Shown here: positions 6,930 to 8,888 of the stretch, piece by piece | Numbering within the stretch: the first letter of the stretch is position 1 | Layout of the letters: every line of letters begins with the position of its first letter | Assembly: GCA_002435335.1 (NCBI GenBank) | Contig: DJMI01000120.1 | Location: 1 to 8,888, forward strand | Reading direction: 5' to 3' | DNA length: 8,888 bases | From: Nitrosomonas sp. UBA6494 | GTDB lineage: Bacteria > Pseudomonadota > Gammaproteobacteria > Burkholderiales > Nitrosomonadaceae | The notes under the pieces: model-generated | What the model was told of the DNA's origin: nothing | The model's database searches: none | The model's input: only the letters and a program-made list of their open reading frames with translations | Position numbers and translations under genes: made by a program

Positions 6930-6955
6930 ACTTGAATCCATATAGATCGAATCCC

Positions 6956-7711
6956 ATGACCGGTTTTTTTACGCTACTGTACAAGGAATTGTTGCGTTTT
7001 TGGAAGGTCAGCTTCCAGACCATCGTAGCGCCAATGGTGTCTCCGTTGCTGTATCTGCTGATTTTTTATCACGTACTGGAAGCGCATGTCGAGGTATACC
7101 CCGGTGTTGCTTATCCAACGTTCTTGATTCCAGGATTGGTGATGATGGCGGCGATCCAGAATGCATTCGCCAATTCTTCGTCCAGCGTGATTCAATCGAA
7201 AATAAGCGGCAATTTGGTTTTTATTTTGCTGTCACCGCTGACATATCATGAGATCTTTATTGCCTATATTTTAGCGGCGATTGCGCGAGGTCTTTTGGTG
7301 GGTTTGGGCGTGTATCTGGTAGCGTTGATTTTCTTTGAAATGCCGCTCCAATCGCCATTCTGGGTATTGCTGTTCGTTGTCTTAGGCAGTGCGATCTTAG
7401 GTGCGCTTGGTTTGATCGCCGGAATTTGGGCTGACAAATTCGATCAATTGGCGGCATTTCAAAATTTCATCATTTTGCCGCTCACTTTTTTGTCCGGCGT
7501 TTTCTACACCATCCATTCGTTGCCTGCTGGCTGGCAGATTTTATCTCATCTTAATCCGTTCTTTTATATGATCGACGGTTTTCGTTACGGTTTTTTCGGC
7601 GTGTCGGATATTTCGCCTTATATTAGCCTGTCGATTGTGGCAATATGCTTGGTTGCAATTTCCTATCTCACCATCTGGATGCTGAGAACGGGTTATAAAT
7701 TGCGTCACTGA
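6956..7711 (+). CDS. ABC-2-type transporter permease, YadH family
   Basis: A 251-residue inner-membrane permease, partner of the preceding YadG-type ATPase. It begins MTGFFTLLYKELLRFWKVSFQT, an amphipathic N-terminal coupling helix like that of E. coli YadH. Six hydrophobic segments follow, at about 22-40, 54-74, 102-128, 135-158, 168-188 and 223-242. Conserved family blocks include FLIPGLVMMAAIQNAFAN (56-73), LTFLSGVFYTIHSLP (176-190) and LSHLNPFFYMIDGFRYGFFG (196-215). I prefer ATG at 6956 because it aligns with the family N-terminus; the frame also opens at TTG 6926, which overlaps the TGA of the ATPase gene and would add ten residues (MNLNPYRSNP). Neither start has a strong ribosome site. 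The next gene starts 15 bases later, so transcription is surely shared. Confidence 0.9.
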   Translation: MTGFFTLLYKELLRFWKVSFQTIVAPMVSPLLYLLIFYHVLEAHVEVYPGVAYPTFLIPGLVMMAAIQNAFANSSSSVIQSKISGNLVFILLSPLTYHEIFIAYILAAIARGLLVGLGVYLVALIFFEMPLQSPFWVLLFVVLGSAILGALGLIAGIWADKFDQLAAFQNFIILPLTFLSGVFYTIHSLPAGWQILSHLNPFFYMIDGFRYGFFGVSDISPYISLSIVAICLVAISYLTIWMLRTGYKLRH

Positions 7712-7725
7712 AATCAGGAGGAATT

Positions 7726-7968
7726 ATGCTTAGTGCGGAAACCGTGAAGCAATATATCGAATCGGCGCTACCTTGCGAACATGTGTATGTGGAAGGTGAT
7801 GACGGTCATCATTTTCACGCATTGATCGTCAGCGCGGAATTCACAGGGAAAAATATGGTACAGCAGCACCAACTGGTCTACAAATCGTTGGGGGAACGCA
7901 TGAAGCAGGAAATTCACGCGTTATCGATGAAAACGTTGACACCCGAACAGTGGGCGAATCAATCTTGA
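7726..7968 (+). CDS. ibaG: BolA-family protein, IbaG type
   Basis: An 80-residue BolA-like protein. Relatives pair with monothiol glutaredoxins around a [2Fe-2S] cluster and act in iron-sulfur handling; E. coli IbaG (YrbA) is linked to acid stress. Visible features are VEGDDGHHFHALIVSAEF (22-39), with the class-II BolA fold strands, then KNMVQQHQLVYKSLGERM (42-59) and EIHALSMKTLTPEQW (62-76), whose His64 matches the invariant BolA histidine. The ending KTLTPEQW is typical of IbaG rather than BolA. The ribosome site is the best in the window (AGGAGG at 7716-7721, 4 bases before ATG), implying high translation. Its place after the mla genes mirrors E. coli mlaB-ibaG, but murA does not follow. 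Confidence 0.92.
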   Translation: MLSAETVKQYIESALPCEHVYVEGDDGHHFHALIVSAEFTGKNMVQQHQLVYKSLGERMKQEIHALSMKTLTPEQWANQS

Positions 7969-8027
7969 TGTCATTGCAACTTCCATTACCCATCGCCATG
8001 CCGGGTGCTTGCCCGGGCTATCGTTAA
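7968..8027 (+). CDS. possible 19-residue leader ORF between ibaG and djlA
   Basis: ATG at 7968 overlaps the ibaG stop codon as TGATG and opens a frame reading MSLQLPLPIAMPGACPGYR, ending at TAA 8025-8027, 23 bases before the preferred djlA TTG. Coupling to ibaG would be automatic. The short GC hairpin CCGGG (8001-8005)/CCCGG (8012-8016) lies in it. No homology is claimed; it could be chance, and it would be out of frame with a djlA start at 8009. Confidence 0.2.
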   Translation: MSLQLPLPIAMPGACPGYR

Positions 8028-8050
8028 TTCTTCGTTGCAGCGGTATTGCA

Positions 8051-8836
8051 TTGTTTAGAATATTAGGCGCATTAGCCGGTTTTTTTATCCTGGGAATTCT
8101 GGGTATTATCCTGGGATACTTCATCGGTAGCATCATCGATCGAATCCGGTCAATGAGCGGCGGATTCAATCCGCTGAATACGGTACGACGCCAGTCGGTT
8201 TTTCTCGAAACGGTCTTTATTCTGATGGGGAAATTGGCCAAAAGCGATGGTCGCGTGTCGGAAAGCGAAGTGGCGCATGTCGAGCAGTTCATGCACAAGT
8301 TACGTATGACCCGCGAACATCGGTTGAAAGCGATTGCACTCTTCAAACAAGGTGCCGCAACCGATTACGACATTCGCCCGCAGCTTGATGAGTTTCTGTC
8401 GGTATGCGGGTATTCAGGCAATCTGAAGCAAATGCTGTTGATTTATCTCGTCATTATGGGATTGTCCGACGGGCAGTTGAACGCAGCCGAAGAAGCATTG
8501 CTGAAATCTATTGCAAACCGTCTTGGCTATTCTGCGAGCGAATTCGAACAATTGCTCGATATGGTGATGGGGCAAATGCATTTTGCTGGTGGCCAAACTT
8601 CGTCGGTCTCCGCTTTGGAGGACGCATATCAAGCATTGGGGGTAAACAAAGATAGCACCGATGCCGAAATCAAACGAGCTTATCGCAAATTGATGAGTCA
8701 ATATCATCCCGATAAATTGATGGGGCAAGGCGTTCCCGAAGAAATGATCGCTGTCGCGACCGAGCAAGCAAAGGAAGTGCAAATCGCTTATGATCTGATT
8801 AAAAAGCATCGCGAGCATAATCGTTCGACCCAATAA
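8051..8836 (+). CDS. djlA: membrane-anchored DnaJ-like co-chaperone DjlA
   Basis: A 261-residue type III J-domain protein that would stimulate DnaK ATPase from the inner membrane. Residues 1-26 (MFRILGALAGFFILGILGII, then LGYFIG) are a single glycine-rich transmembrane segment of the DjlA type. The middle (about 45-180) is a TerB-like helical domain with acidic repeats, including AKSDGRVSESEVAHVEQFM and GLSDGQLNAAEEALLKSIA. The C-terminal J-domain (about 187-256) contains ALEDAYQALGV, IKRAYRKLMSQYHPDKL and the essential HPD at 219-221. Length and order match E. coli DjlA (271). The start is uncertain: TTG 8051 gives a DjlA-like N-terminus, with AGCGG at 8039-8043 as a poor ribosome site; the in-frame TTG at 8009 would add 14 residues. 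No in-frame ATG exists upstream. It follows ibaG on the same strand in the place murA often occupies. Confidence 0.9.
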   Translation: MFRILGALAGFFILGILGIILGYFIGSIIDRIRSMSGGFNPLNTVRRQSVFLETVFILMGKLAKSDGRVSESEVAHVEQFMHKLRMTREHRLKAIALFKQGAATDYDIRPQLDEFLSVCGYSGNLKQMLLIYLVIMGLSDGQLNAAEEALLKSIANRLGYSASEFEQLLDMVMGQMHFAGGQTSSVSALEDAYQALGVNKDSTDAEIKRAYRKLMSQYHPDKLMGQGVPEEMIAVATEQAKEVQIAYDLIKKHREHNRSTQ

Positions 8837-8888
8837 ACAGTTGCAGGATCGTGGGTGATTTGTTCATATGATTCTGTTAGCCTGTTAG
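8837..8888. other. right-edge intergenic sequence
   Basis: The last 52 bases follow the djlA TAA stop. I see no terminator hairpin with a T-run and no gene start I can support; the short frame opening at an ATG near 8865 closes at the window's last codon. CTGTTAG is repeated at the very end. Confidence 0.5.

Noticed and set aside
6926..6955. TTG at 6926 as the start of the YadH-type permease
   Set aside because: It overlaps the ATPase stop and could be coupled, but it adds ten polar residues not expected in the family, and ATG 6956 fits the family N-terminus better; it remains possible.
8001..8016. GC-rich hairpin CCGGG/CCCGG after ibaG as a terminator
   Set aside because: The stem has only five pairs and no T-run follows, so it does not meet the pattern of an intrinsic terminator.
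7921..8346. 141-residue minus-strand frame (and another at 8414-8833) opposite djlA
   Set aside because: Both are shadows of the djlA frame, whose TerB-like and J-domain motifs are unmistakable.

Overview
The window is ordinary-looking chromosomal DNA of a Gram-negative proteobacterium. It carries a near-complete Mla phospholipid-transport operon (outer membrane maintenance). Protein sequences, the order mlaF-E-D-C-B followed by a YadG/YadH-type ABC pair and a BolA-family gene, and moderate GC content suggest a betaproteobacterium, perhaps a Nitrosomonas-like lineage. That placement is inference; no rRNA or other marker gene is present. I see no phage, insertion sequence, CRISPR array, tRNA or rRNA.

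Layout. Positions 1-197 hold no gene I can support. Positions 198-1049 (minus strand) encode a probably exported thermonuclease-like protein with an N-terminal DUF4124-like segment and a C-terminal domain that may be an OB fold. A 290-base divergent spacer follows. On the plus strand, 1340-2785 encodes a sodium:alanine/glycine (AGCS) symporter. After an 82-base spacer with a bulged inverted repeat and a 9-base direct repeat comes the operon proper: mlaF (ATPase), mlaE (permease), mlaD (inner-membrane MCE protein), mlaC (periplasmic lipid carrier) and mlaB (STAS regulator). Next come a YadG-type ATPase with its YadH-type permease, an IbaG-type BolA protein, and a DjlA-type membrane-anchored DnaJ protein running to 8836.

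How the genes work together. MlaF2-E2-B2-D6 forms an ABC complex in the inner membrane that exchanges phospholipids with periplasmic MlaC, keeping the outer leaflet of the outer membrane asymmetric. The outer-membrane partner MlaA, which lies between mlaD and mlaC in some betaproteobacteria, is not here. The YadGH pair has no firmly established substrate, but its position suggests an envelope role. IbaG (acid-stress/Fe-S-linked BolA family) commonly sits beside mlaB in proteobacteria, usually followed by murA; here djlA stands in that place.

I found no convincing undescribed system. The points most worth a second look are the departures from expected gene order (no mlaA, no murA, djlA instead) and three non-coding signals: upstream of mlaF, between mlaD and mlaC, and between mlaB and the YadG-type gene.
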